Source: Helianthus annuus (taxonomy: Eukaryota; Streptophyta; Magnoliopsida; Asterales; Asteraceae). From it: a DNA stretch of 64,000 bases. The position numbers and the translations under genes are program-made. This document shows positions 45,411 through 58,110 of this stretch, one piece after another. Below the pieces are notes generated by a model, which did not search any database, was not told the origin of the DNA, and worked only from the letters and a program-made list of their open reading frames with translations. The stretch spans positions 159,509,097 through 159,573,096 of the forward strand of contig NC_035437.2 in assembly GCF_002127325.2 (NCBI RefSeq), read 5' to 3'. The stretch's first letter is position 1. Each line of letters starts with the position of its first letter.

Positions 45411-48400
45411 AACGATAGGAGTGAGGTCGATAGAAAAGGTCTGATCAACAAGAACAAGATAGCAACCCTAAACTATGTGTGTGGCCTCTAGACTTTTACC
45501 GTTTGCTAGTTCTACTCATGGTTCTATAATAGGGGAAGGGAACAAATTTAGGAGTCGAGAACGGGAAAAGTGTTCAGGTTTATCACGTTAGGGACGATTA
45601 ACTACCATGTTCATACACAAACAGGGAAGAACCCCTCTTACACTCGTTAAGCCTCATTGGGATTTGCATGCACCACGCGTTATTATTATGTGTGCACCCA
45701 TGATAATAAGGCGGTTTGCATGCTCCTCTCGATGCTTCTTAACTTATGTTTGAAGTTTCTCCCACCCCAATCAACACAAAATATGCACTACCAACAAGAT
45801 TAGGATTTACTAGATGCAAGCGTTATGTTACACTATCAATGTGTCATGATGCCTACCATGTCGTATCGTGCATGCTATAAATATAGTTACGTTTACTAGG
45901 CATATAGAGCATAAGCTAAGGAGGAACGAACCTTGCAGTCTGAAGCTGAGTGTCATGGTCATCGTTTGGATCAATTCGGTTATAGTCTGGTTTTATGAAA
46001 ACATTTTAAAACCGAGTTCTCTATAACCAGTGGCTCTGATACCAAACTGTCACACCCCCAAATTACCACCTAGGGTATGTCCCTATTGGAGGTGCAACGA
46101 TCCAACAAAGAGCCACCAATCATATCAAACACAAGTCATAATGTATTAAAATACCCAATTGAAAGAAATGTATCGTTTGGAAAGTTAAACCAAAACCAAA
46201 GTATTGAGCGGAAGCATAAATGTATAAGTGTGTAAATGAATGAAAACCAAATCAACATAATTGTTTATTATGACCACAACCACTCCAGCAGCATCAGACG
46301 GCAAGCTCCCAAGTTCCTTCAATAATTACCTACAAGCATGTAAACAAGTGTGTCAGACTACGCTGGTGAGTTCAAGGTTTTGTTAACAAGTTATGTTACC
46401 ATATGTATGTTAATGCGATTTAATGTTGCGTTACGATGTTGCTCATGTTAGATACCCTAGGGAATGTGCCCATATGTATCCGGGGAGTGGGTACCCCTTA
46501 ACGACCGTTTGCTATGTTGCCTTCGTTAGATACCCTAGGGAGAGTGCCCATATGTATCCGAGGAGTGTGCCTCTAACAACCATAGCCATACCCAGATAAT
46601 TAGTTCACGCCCGTCCTTACGGCCCGGTGTGAGGTTTCCCACCTAATAGCGCTATCAACTAATCACCCCCATTGCCCTCCAGGCAATAACCAAAACCGAT
46701 TAAGTTATTTACCCAATGTTTCCCTTCCAGATGTTTACCAGTTGTCCCAAACCACCGGGACGCATGCTTGAGAAAATGCAATGAACTCACCTTAGTTTTG
46801 CTCGGCAGATGGTTTACTCGTTAAATAAGTTCAATACTCACGACCTAGAAGAGTGTTTGGTAATGATCAGTTTTACAGTTTGTTTACACATAGATCACAT
46901 CAGTGGTTGTCACGTATGGCACGTATAACAGTTAAGCAACAATTCAAGCAAGAACAATGATTATTCAAACAGTTGATCCAATAGTACATAGTATCGAGTA
47001 GCCCAATCAAGTTACAAGGTCCGATCCAATCAACAATCCCAATCCTAGTATGGTTGCAATACCAGTCAGTTACTTACACACATAAATCACATATCCTTAT
47101 TATACAAGTAGTGAACAAGCTTGGCACATATTATCACACCAGTTATAACGCATATTCGGGTCATACATATTTTCCACCTTACAGGTTCAATCATCCTAAT
47201 GACGCACATTAATAATTCACACCTCAATCATAGGAACAAGCATCTATTAACAATAATCCATGACGTTCAATAATCATTTCTTGGTTACAAAATCCTACAC
47301 TAATGTTGCATAAGGCCCGCCATACGTGGCAGCCCACTACCGATAGCCCAAGCACTGTACGACCCAGTTAATTTTAAACCCAACCCACTGTTGCAACCCA
47401 ACACGTATCAGAGAAGAGGTGCGGCCCACAAAATAATATGATAAATATTACTTCCATGTTAACCTACTGGTCCCTTAGATAATATGTATAATTCATGAGC
47501 ATGGCCGTTTAGCTAAATTATCATATATGATCAATATCATTAAGAAAATTCAATAACAAGTACTCATCCATTTAACGAATATCGGCTCAACAAACATGTA
47601 TGCAATCTATTAAAGTATTCGGCCCAACTTACATAATGTGAATTTATTGGTTAGGTTATAACAGCCCACTTAATCATGCACATATATATATATATATATA
47701 TATTATCGGCCCAAAACCCAATCACACACAAGCAATACTAATCTGTTTCTCATATTACGATTGTTACATAACTAATTATTTGCTTGGCCACTATATGACA
47801 CCCTAATTTGCAATCCAGCATTACATAGCAGGATCATCATCCACGGATCAATCAACATATCATATATCCGATCACATTATGCTAATCATGTACCAACTAC
47901 CACATATTATAGAAATCGTAATTCATGGACTTAATTCCTACAACTGGACCTATGGTTTTCGATTCGACATAGTCCACTCGGTTCGTGTCTACACAACCTC
48001 ATGTAGTCTACAGGTACATATACATACATATTCGGACTAGCAAGTTTCCGGTATTCATAACGATACACATTCAAACGGTTACATGTCAACACAGACATAG
48101 TTTCATAACTTTCAAGTCCATTGTTGTTTATATACATACACATACATATAGTTCCATACATAGTTTCATCACCTTCAACTTTACTGTTGTTCAAATACAT
48201 ATCATCGAACAAATATATGGATACTTTCATACAGTTTCAAGAAATCACTAATCACAGGCACCAAGCAAAACTACGGTTGAACCGAAACCGAGACAACATG
48301 TTCGCGAAACGAAGTAACGACATATGTGGGGCTTACCGGCGATCGGTGACGGAGAAGTGGTGATGTGCTCCGGTTGCCGAGGGAGAAAGAGGGACGTTCA

Positions 48401-48893
48401 TGAAGGTGAAGGAAGCTACCGTCGATCGCCGTAGGGTTTGCGTTCTTGTGAGATCGTTACATATAACCAACCTCACGTAGTTGATGGCTGAATAAAAGGA
48501 AGTCGGTGGAGACTTGTGGGTGTGGGCCGAAACCAGAGGTGGGATGGGTGTTAGATTTGGGTTGCATAAGGTGTGGGTTGATTGGGCCGAAATAAGTTGA
48601 GCAGCAACATTAAATATTTGATGAAATTGATATACGTACATGGGGAAAGTTGGTTTGGATTTAGATTAACTATGTAACCTATTATTTATTTATTTTTCAT
48701 TATTATTATTACTATTTTAAACATAGTAAAAATTTATGACAAACCAACTAGCTTAGATTAATAATATTCACGCTAAGGGTTCGGGCCTCAAAAGTTTCGA
48801 GTTATACGGGTTATGTCATGGTTCAAACGGTTCGGGTCGGTTCATCACCAAATGGACTTGGTTTCAACTCGAAGTTATGGGTTGTCACAATTC

Positions 48894-49381
48894 TGATGTG
48901 CTTAAAATACAACATGTAAATTATATCAAATACGACGTAAAATCAACCCTTTTTCGATACTAATGTTAGAAAAAAACTTGTTTTTCTGCTCCTTTTTAAT
49001 TTACAGGGTCAAAAGAGCTTAAATGTGCAAAAGGAGCAAAAAGATAGCAAAAACCAACATAAATACAAAGACAGAAGAATTGACACAACTTGCCAAGCCC
49101 CAATTCACATCCAAACCACAAGAATAGCAAGATCAGAAGACCTGACTCGGGGCCGTGTCTACCAGACACAGGCCGTGTCCGAGGCTGGATGCTGTGTAGA
49201 AGAAAAGACAACAGCAAATGACAAGACTGACAGCCAACACGGGGCCGTGCTAAGCCAACACGGGGTGTGGTCCACTTAAAGATTTTCAGAATCTGCGATA
49301 GTACAACAAGTACATTGGCCACGGGCCATGCCGTTGACACACGGGGCCGTGTTGGTACAAGACCTGACAAGCAGTTAATGA

Positions 49382-49431
<50 letters not shown>

Positions 49432-50670
49432 CACGGGGCCGTGCCAGGCGGGCACGGGCCGTGGTGGAGCTTTTGATTTCAGCTATAAATAGATTTGCTT
49501 GGTTCCATTCCAAACCATCCATTGGCAAACCACTTCTCTCTCACTTGCCACCACTCCACCACCACTCCACCACCACTACAACACCATCATCCACCACCAT
49601 CATCCATTTTCCAACATTTAGAGTGTATGTAGTAGTCTCGGGATCCAAGATTGATAGGAATAGTCTTTGTCAAACAAAGGCCATGCTTGGCTAAACTCTT
49701 ACATCACTTGGTGAAGACAAATCTTTTATGTAGTTTCTTTTATGATTTCCAACCTTTGGCAACTTTTTAATTGGGTATGTATTAATGACTTTAATAACTA
49801 ACTTTTTATATTGAAGGCAAATTTATCTAATCATTTTTCATATGTTGTTGATTTACATATTCGTGGCTTTACGGTCTATATAAAGCACGTTAATTACCTG
49901 GAGGGGGTTAGAATGGTGGTTGGGTAAATTTTATGTCTCGTTCAGCGTATAGATCCTGCGAGAACCTGGTTCAAGCCTAGTAACACTTCACGAGTCGGAA
50001 CGGGCATTACCCACCACATGGGAAGTGCCAAAAGCTTGAATCCCTTATCTATAAACTACTATTAAAACTTTAAACCAACCCTGCGAGGACTGTAACCCTG
50101 CTGACTCAGACCAAAGGGTTGAGGGAGATCGCTGCCTGGAAGGGGCCCCACCACTTTTTGCATTAATAACTTACTTAATTATCTTTCAATAATCTGACCT
50201 AGTGGGACTGTATCCTTGTTGACTCAGACCACTAGGTTGAGGGTAACGTCGCCTTCACAAGAGGGGCCTACTACTATAACTAAGATAATCTCTTAAAATG
50301 CCCAAAGTACGGAAATCATCAAAAGGATATATGAAAGATGAGTCGGAACCAAGTGATTCGTTCTTGTCTATCTGTTTTTCTTTTATTTTATTTTTGCTTT
50401 TCAGTTTATCTTTTTTTTTTTTATAGTTTTAAAAACCTTTTCTTCAAAGTTAGGTTCGATTAGACATTGACGATAAGCCGGTACTAAAAGCTCTTGTGTC
50501 CTTGGACGACCTCGGTATCTTGCCATCACTATACTACGTCCGCGATGGGTGCACTTGCCCTAACGTGTGTAGAGTGATAGTAGAATATCGTGTTTTATAC
50601 ATTTAAAACTTGAATTGGCGGGTAAAAAGAGCTAAAATATATCTAAAAATATATACACACGCACACGTCA
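48894..50670 (+). repeat. 5' LTR of the Athila/Tat-like element
   Basis: It includes a (GA)n tract at 49383-49428, six or more CACGGG(G)CCGTG palindromes between 49149 and 49465, and a TATA-like CTATAAATAG at 49482-49491. The conserved end carries the GATGGGTGCACTTGCCC motif (50545-50561). Confidence 0.9.
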
Positions 50671-50676
50671 AGTTTT

Positions 50677-50694
50677 TGGCGCTGTTGCCGGGGA
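50677..50694 (+). promoter_or_regulatory. Primer binding site (tRNA-Asp type)
   Basis: TGGCGCTGTTGCCGGGGA lies six bases after the 5' LTR. It differs by one base from the canonical TGGCGCCGTTGCCGGGGA site of Athila/Tat elements. Confidence 0.85.
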
Positions 50695-51201
50695 CACAAG
50701 AATTTTAAGAAATCTTAAAATTGATGGCCTAATCATTTTTTTATCTTTTCCTTTTACTGTTCCTCTTTTTTCTCCAAAAATTCTATTCTCTGCAGGATTA
50801 ACACGGGGCCGTGTGGGATCAACACGGGCCGTGTTAAACCTGCAGTATCTGGGAGAAGCTGTTTTCTTGTTACTGGAACTCAGACACGGGGTCGTGTTAG
50901 AGGAGCATGGGGCTGTGTTGAACTTCCAGTATCTAGCAACTTGAAAACAGAAATTTTTCCTGGACAGCACGGGTCGTGCCAGGCACAGCACGGGGCAGTG
51001 TTAACCTTCTGATCACGCTTTCTTTTTGTTTTTGTCCGCAGAAAATCACACAATTCTGTATAATTTGCAGGAGTACAGTTTGGTGCATGACCTCTACCTC
51101 TGACAAATACATAAAAGTACCGCTTGACGAACCCGAGCACTTTTTGAGAAAAAGACTTAAAGCTAAAAACCAACAAAAAGCCTCAACCCAAAACCCCCTT
51201 G

Positions 51202-54200
51202 ATGGCGGATAAACGCACTCTCATGGATTACCTGCGACCTATGGTTGGTAATCTTGGAGCCGCTATTAACCCTCCTAATGTCGATGCTAATAACTTTGAG
51301 CTTCGACCACACCTAATCCAAATGCTCCGAAAATCCGCCACTTTCCGTGGCCTAGCCGATGAAGATCCATATTACTAACTTTTTGGAAATATGTGACACC
51401 TTCCTGTCACACCCCTATTTTACCACGTGTCACCGGTGGGCCCGGTGGGGGTTCCGTGACGTAGTTGATATCGTCATAGTCAAACAATACAAAATATAAA
51501 TGCACAGCGGAAGCAAAAGATAGATTTATTTCAACCAAATAAAATTGTAATATCAAGTATCACAAACAGTTGAAATAGATCCACAGGCGGATCAAAACAA
51601 AGAGGAAACTTTTATTCAACAGACTTCAAGCATCCTAAGCTTGCGAGACTTTTATTGATGCTAAGGAGTGGCCAGCCTATTACGCGTAGTACCTGCACTT
51701 AGCCTTTTTGGAAAATACGTCAGTTTACACTGGTAAATACAATTTAACTGACTCATTTTGAAAAGGTTTTAAAATTGATTTGAATGCCCGCGACACAAAA
51801 CTTTTTTTAACTTGGGATAATTATTTGCTTATAATCTTGTAAAAGAATTACATGTTTGTTATGCGTTCAGTTATCCGGGTCGTGCCGGGTTAAAGATTAA
51901 TAGACACACCACTTAGTATAGTTCTGCCGCGAGACTTCTCTCGTAACGACGATTATACTTTATTGATTTGAATGCACTACGGGTGTATGCCTACACCCGT
52001 GTGCTAAGGTCGTGGCCATTCTTTGAATGATGCCAAGGATATCCGGGACATGGTCATTAAACCCCCAAAGGCGTTAAACAAACAAAACAACATTTTCAAA
52101 CGGGTCATTTTGACAACACTTAACCACCAACTGGTTAAGGTCAATTACCCGACCAAGCAGTATTTTATATACCGTACCCCAAGCCCGTATAAGGGAAAAT
52201 AAGTTAAAAGTATTTACCTAAGCTAAATATAAATTTAATCCCAGCCGTATCAAATTAGCAAGTACAGATAGCTTTTACTGGGCTCCTATATCTGGAATGA
52301 AAGTTTTTAATAACCTATTAGAATCCTAACGGGTCTTTTAATTTAGCCTAAGCTTAGACCAGTTAGTTTTAAATGAAGATTACGGTTTAAACGCACGATA
52401 AGGCGAAGACCGTTTTAGAATGTGGTTTTGACCCGACAAGCTTGCATACTTGTTTAATATGGGTAACTTAATCACATTCTGGATTTGGAGACAGGAATGA
52501 TATGGTTTGACCCGTTTCGGCTAAAATGGGTAAACTAGTTACATAAGCCGATCCGAATGCATAAAGTGCGTAACGAGTAACCATAAGAGTCATATACAAG
52601 TTTCCTAGGTTAATATGCCTTAAACATGTTGTGATATCAATAAGATACCTTCCATTATGCCCCAAATGGTTTTAAACCCAAACTATGCCTCATAAGGGCA
52701 TTTTGGTCATTTTAAAGGGTGTAAAAGAGTTTAAATAATAACCTGGGTTACAGGTCTGATTAAATCAGTAAATATACTTAATTTAATAAGTTATAACAGT
52801 AGGGTATCATATATATGTGAAATTTATTACTTATAACTATACTATGCTCCGTAGGGGCATTTTGGTAATTTCACATAGGCCTAAAAAGGTCAAAACTGAA
52901 ATTCTGAGTTTAAAATATTTGCCTACTGTTAGAATATAAAAATTTACTGAATACATCAGTAGGTTTCAACCCCATATGCTTACAAAGGTTCTAGTACATA
53001 CTTATGCGTTAAAAATGCTTAAAAAGGCGATTTGGAGCCATTTCCGGGTTAGGTATAAAAAGCTGATATTTTTAATATTCCAGAAGGCTCAAAATAATTT
53101 ATTTAACATTTTGAATCAATAGAAAAAGGTTTGGGGTCAATAGGATTTATAAAACTCATTTTATAGTCAAAAAGGGCAAAACCGACATTAACCGAATTAA
53201 GCTTAGAACACTAAGTTATGCTCGGCCTAAAATTGAATAAAAATATTTAAAAATCCCAAAATATTATTTTATATCAGTAGGTACAAAGTTTTGTATAAAA
53301 ATTTGGGTTTAGATAGGCTATATGCAATTTACGCCATTTAATTACTAAAGAAGCTTCTAATTACGCTAATGAGCATAACTCTTAATCTATACCTCAAACT
53401 GATGTCAAATTTTAGGTGCAAGTTTATAAATCAGTAGCTAAGGTGTCTACCCTTTTATATTTTCAAAAATCGTATTTTAAGGTCATTTGGGCATAATGGT
53501 CAACATATAAGCATTTAACGGAAACATGCATGTGAATAGGATATCTAATGAACCAAGTTGTATAATCATAGAGGGTTATAGTAACATGTAAATAGGTCCA
53601 AAAGAAGCTCTAAGGCAATCCTAAACTTGGCTTAAATGGGTCAGAACTGAAAGTCAAAGCAGAAGTCAAACTATGCGACTTTCGGTTCCAAACCGAGCCT
53701 AAACTAAAAATTGTCGAGTTGAACATGTTGGGACATGTTCTTACATTAATTACCAAGTTATATTAATGATCAAACAGGTTGCATGTATCCTACATTGCTA
53801 ATTATGCATTAATTTGAAATTAAGCATTTTGTTGACTTTTTAAAGTAAGTTTTGACTCGACAATTAACATAGTTAGAGTGGGAATCTGAAAATACCCTTT
53901 TAAGGGTTTATTACCCACATAATTACCTACTCAAAGGTATTTTTAATTCGTGATTTGATTGGACAAATTCTAATTAATCACGAAGTCAAACCTTAATTAC
54001 GACGGTTTGACTTTTAGCTAATTAACTAAGCTAAAACGAATTTAGAAGGGTTAAGAGTACTTACAAGAGTCCTAACTATGATTAGGGACCACTAAGAAGT
54101 TGGCTTGATGTCCAGAGAGCTCCAGAGAATAAGTTGTGAAGATTTTGCAAATGAGTGAACTAAATGGTTATAACTAAAGCTCCTTATATATGCATTTTGA

Positions 54201-55745
54201 TGCAACAAGATCATGCCAAGGAGGTCTATTAATACTTCCAGATCAAGACAAGTGCCCCCTATGCATGAAAACCTGTTGGTGCAGCCCCTGGTATGTAAAA
54301 ACAAGCTCCAAAGTCGGTTACACAGGTCTGACTGGCACCTGCAAGTAATTTTGTCGCTGTGTCTCTCTCGCGAGCCACGTAAGTCCACAAGGGACTCTTA
54401 CGCGGGCCGCCTGGCCTGTCAGAACCAGCCAAACAAGTTTTAACAATTGCATTTTTGGTCCCTGGTCCTTTGTTACGTGGTTTTGACTCTTGTTCTTGCA
54501 TTTTTGCCCTTTTAAACTTATTTTTAAGGGTTCCAAAACATGTATAAACATGGGCAAGTCCTTGATCAACTTGTAATCACCCGAAAAGTCATAAATTTCA
54601 ATGTTGACGCCTTTAACCCTTCGTACACGAATTTGATCATAACTTTCTCATACGATAACGAAACTTTATGAAATTTTTAGCACATATTCTAGTGAGCATA
54701 ATTTACTTTTACAAAGCTTCAGGTCTACTAAAAGGTCACTCAGAGGTATACTTTACACATGTTGACACATTTAGCCCCAGTGGTTCGTAATTTCTCACTT
54801 TCTTTCATATTTTGGTTCGTATGATCCATGATTTATTCGTTTGAAGGTATAAACATCTTGTGGGGCTATTTTTAAATATAATTATCCATTGTTGACACTT
54901 TGGACCCTTATATTCACATAGTTTCCTTGTTTGTCAACTTTAGTCCCTCTAAAGTATTCTTTCACACGTTCAGAGCTTATGACACGTGTTCATACATTAT
55001 TGGACATGAATTTTCAAGGTGTTACACTTCCGGATCAACGGAGCCTCTAGAGATGCCATTCGGCTCCGTATGTTCCCTTTTTCCCTCAAAGACCGGGCGA
55101 AAGCTTGGTTAAACACCCTCCCAAGTGGGTCCGTACACAATTAGGATGAACTTACCCAAAAATTTCTCTACAAATATTTCCCTCCCTCTAAAACCACCAA
55201 ACTCATAACCGAGATTAACACCTACTCTCAAGAAGATGGGGAATCCTTGTACGAGACATGGGAAAGGTTCAAGGAGATATTAAGGAAATGCCCACATCGC
55301 GGTCTTGAACGATGGCAACAAGTGTCCACCTTCTACAACAGACTCTTGCCACACACAAGGAAAATCCTTGATTCCAGCTTCGGGGGACTCCTTGGGAATC
55401 GGCGACCCGTGGAAATTTATAATCAAATTGAAGAGCTTGCTCAAAATAGTTTTTAATGGCACACCCCTAGGGGCTCAAAATCTATAGACCCGGGCGCCCA
55501 CAAAGTGGATGAATCCACTTCTTTGCAAGCCCAAATTGAAGCCTTACCTAATAAAATAAAAAAACTCAAATTGCACAAAACGACTTCGGTTATGGCTTGT
55601 GAAGGATGCGGTGGCCCCCATGAAAACTGAAATTGTATGAAAGATTTAGAAAATCAAACGGAAGTGGTAAATTACCTAAATAACTGGCCACGACCACCGG
55701 GAGTTCAAAGTAACACTTTCACTCCCGAATAGTGTAATCATCCCA
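51202..55745 (+). pseudogene. Gag of the Athila/Tat-like element, split by a solo-LTR insertion
   Basis: Before the insertion the frame starts MADKRTLMDYLRPMVGN and includes LRKSATFRGLADEDPYY, then a frameshift and FLEICDT. After the insertion (from 55027) it resumes FRINGASRDAIRLRMFPFSL and continues with KDRAKAWLNTLPSGSV. The retrotrans_gag core (ETWERFKEILRKCPHRGLER, WQQVSTFYNRLLP) follows. A CCHC-type zinc knuckle (CEGCGGPHEN, then C) is at about 55597-55640. Stops occur at about 55141, 55456 and 55629. The structural protein would form the particle coat; this copy cannot. Confidence 0.9.
51405..55026 (-). mobile_element. 3.6-kb solo-LTR-like insertion in gag
   Basis: It runs from TGTCACACCCC to GGTGTTACA with a perfect 5-bp duplication CTTCC (51400-51404 and 55027-55031). 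The ends have the TG...CA form. No PBS, polypurine tract, internal repeat or coding region was found over 3622 bp, so a solo LTR formed by recombination is the simplest reading. By comparison with the element at 1-101, whose end is GGGGTGTGACA, it lies on the minus strand. The AT content is high, with scattered GGGCATTTTGGTCATTT-type phrases. Confidence 0.88.
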
Positions 55746-56109
55746 ACTTTAGTTTGAGGGAATTGGGGGGTAATAACCAACAAAATAAAAATCAACAATC
55801 TAACTTTCAACAACAACCACGAAATGAGCAACAATGTTTTTAACCACAACAACAAGGAGGAAGAGAAAGGCTTGAGGATATCATCACTCGCCTCTTCTCT
55901 GAATCCGACAATATACCGAAAGGTTCTTACAAACTGAAGCAAAAATCCGAAACCAAAGGGCCAGTGTTCAAAATATAGAAAAACAATTAAGCCAACTAGC
56001 CCAAGATTTCACCGAGAGGCCGAAAGAAGCCTTACCAAGTAACACCGAAACAAATATAAAAGCCCAAGTAAATGTAATCAACTTAAGAAGTCGGAAGGTA
56101 GGACCCGAG

Positions 56110-56900
56110 ATTGAACCAACACCGCTACAACCCGATCCAATCCACACTAAAACACCCACCACCAATAACAAGAAATATTCAACCCCAAAACACCGACACA
56201 ACCAAACCACCCCCTATCCTTTATCCCGGTCGTTTACTGAGGCAAAAGACCGACGAGCAATTCACTAAGTTTGTGAGCTTGCTTAAACAACTTCACATCA
56301 ATCTTCCTTTTGTGGAAGTCCCCACTCAAATGCCGAAATATTCTAAGTTCATGAAAGACTTTCTCACTCACAAAAGAAAAATTGAAACCATTAAACAAGT
56401 CACCCTTGGTGAAGAATGCTCGGAGGCACTCCTCAACAAGCTACCCCAAAAGAAGATTGAATCCTGGAAGCTTCACCATTCCTTGCTCTATTGGTAGATC
56501 ACCGATAAGCCATGCACTAGCCAACTTGGGGGGCTAGCATTAATTTAACACCAGCCTCTATGTTCAACCGACTAAGATTAGGTAAGCCACATCCTACAAA
56601 GATGAGCATACAACTTACTGATGTGTCGGTAAAGTACCCTCAAGGTGTCATAGGGAACTTATTGGTAAAGGTGGGAGAATTTGTTTTTCCGGCCGACTTT
56701 GTTATCCTAGACATGGAAGAAGACACCGAAATATCACTCATACTAGGATGACCCTTCCATGCCACCGCATGAGCTATGGTGGACATGAGTGACGGAAAAC
56801 TAACATTGAGGGTTGGTGAAAAAGAGACCAAGTTTCAAGTAGGGCAATGAGCGAAGGATGATCCGGTCAAATACCTCAACGCGGTTGAGTCAAGCCTAGA
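56110..56900 (+). pseudogene. Gag-pol linker and retropepsin-like protease remnant
   Basis: The frames give RLLRQKTDEQFTKFVSLLKQ and INLPFVEVPTQMPKYSKFMK, the conserved gag-pol linker of Athila-type elements. Then come MSIQLTDVSVKYPQGVIGNL and FPADFVILDMEEDTEISLIL, the aspartic-protease region. The catalytic DSG-like site is not preserved, and a stop replaces the residue after LILG. The reading ends near 56940 without reverse transcriptase. Confidence 0.8.
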
Positions 56901-56939
56901 CGTCGCATTGCAACGATTGATGGGTTGGTAAATTTCCAA

Positions 56940-58110
56940 AGCTTAATGTGTTTAATTTTATCGATTTGTGTGAAATTGAGTTTTAGAATACACTACTTTG
57001 AGATGGTTTGTATTTTGCAGGCCTTGACATGTTTAAGGTGTATTTTGGAAGCTTAATGGAGCTTGGGAATGAAGTTAGGAAGAACGGTAGCGAAAAACGG
57101 AGCTAAACGATGAAAACCGGACAAAGACTTCAGAGATCGGCATCCCAGACGCCCAGACCAGCGTCCCAGATGCTGGTCCCCAGCGTGAATTTGGGGAAAC
57201 CTTTAGTTAAAAACCCATTTCGAATATCTATCAACGGGGACTCCATTCTGGACTTCCAGAGGCGATTTGGAGATATTTTTGAAGGCTCCATTTGATCCAT
57301 TATCATATTCCATCAAGTTTTGAAGATTAATCATCAACCATGAGTGGCTAATTTCTTCAAGATCATCCCCGGGTGAAAGGTTGTGAGTTTCTAGGGTTTG
57401 TTTTTCATGTTTTGGTTTGATACAAACATTTGTTAATCTTTGATTGAAATTGTGTGAATCATTTGTTAGTATTGATTTGAACTCAAAATTGTTAAGTTTT
57501 CTTGCAACATTGACGTTGAGAGATGATTGCTACCATTAAGTTGTGATTTATGCTAGGGTTTGGTTTTTGTTCTTGATTAATAAAGCATACTATTATCTCA
57601 TATTGTGACGGTTATCTTGCACCGGTTGCGTATGATAGACAATTGTTGATGTCTAAGATTAGGATTCATATTAACAAACTCAGGAAGTCATTGGTGTTCA
57701 TAACATAATCAAACCATTCATGGTGGATAGCCCTAGATACTTATTAATTCAAACCCGGGTGTGATTCTTTTCTAAATAGTGTTCATAACTTCATTTTAAT
57801 TACCGTTTTGATATTCGTCATTCCAAATAACATCATTAAACCGTTTTCTACAAACCAATTAGAATCACATTGTTGGTTCGCACTTTCGAACACAGTTTTA
57901 AAGAAAATTAGCAAGCTTCATAATTACTTTGTACATTTTTGTAAATAGTCTAACTAATCGAACAGGTCGTGCAATACTGACCACATGCTCTTCGTGGATA
58001 CGATACCCGACTTACCCTAGCTACCTAGGTTAATTGGGTTTTTGACTGATCGGGACGACACGGTCTGTTAACGATACAACTCCGGATGTGAGTCATCCCG
58101 CACGGGTAAC
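56940..58110 (+). mobile_element. Probable LTR remnant of a second Athila/Tat-type element replacing pol
   Basis: Non-coding sequence with the phrase CTCTTCGTGGATACGATACC near 57989-58008, typical of LTR 3' ends in this lineage, occupies the place of the reverse transcriptase and integrase. Repeated CATCCCAGACGC/CGTCCCAGATGC occurs at 57140-57180. Boundaries and target duplication were not found. Confidence 0.45.

Larger units (their letters stand above)
42365..48889 (-). mobile_element. LARD-like non-autonomous LTR retrotransposon with near-identical LTRs
   Basis: Two direct repeats, 42365-45266 (2902 bp) and 46048-48889 (2842 bp), bound a 781-bp internal region. Both begin TGTCACACCC and end GGTTGTCACA on the plus strand. 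ATTCT is duplicated at 42360-42364 and 48890-48894. On the minus strand the PBS is TGGTATCAGAGCCA (46044-46031), complementary to initiator tRNA-Met, and the polypurine tract is CAAGTTGGGGATGA (45280-45267). No gag or pol is present. The LTR length difference of 60 bp equals the difference of an (AT)n tract. The only substitution I saw is G44777 versus A48400. The element is very young and must have been mobilised in trans. Confidence 0.95.

Noticed and set aside
49025..49476. Frames across the GA repeat encoding Arg/Glu runs
   Set aside because: They are translations of the (GA)n tract inside the LTR, mirrored in the other LTR at 60001-60467.
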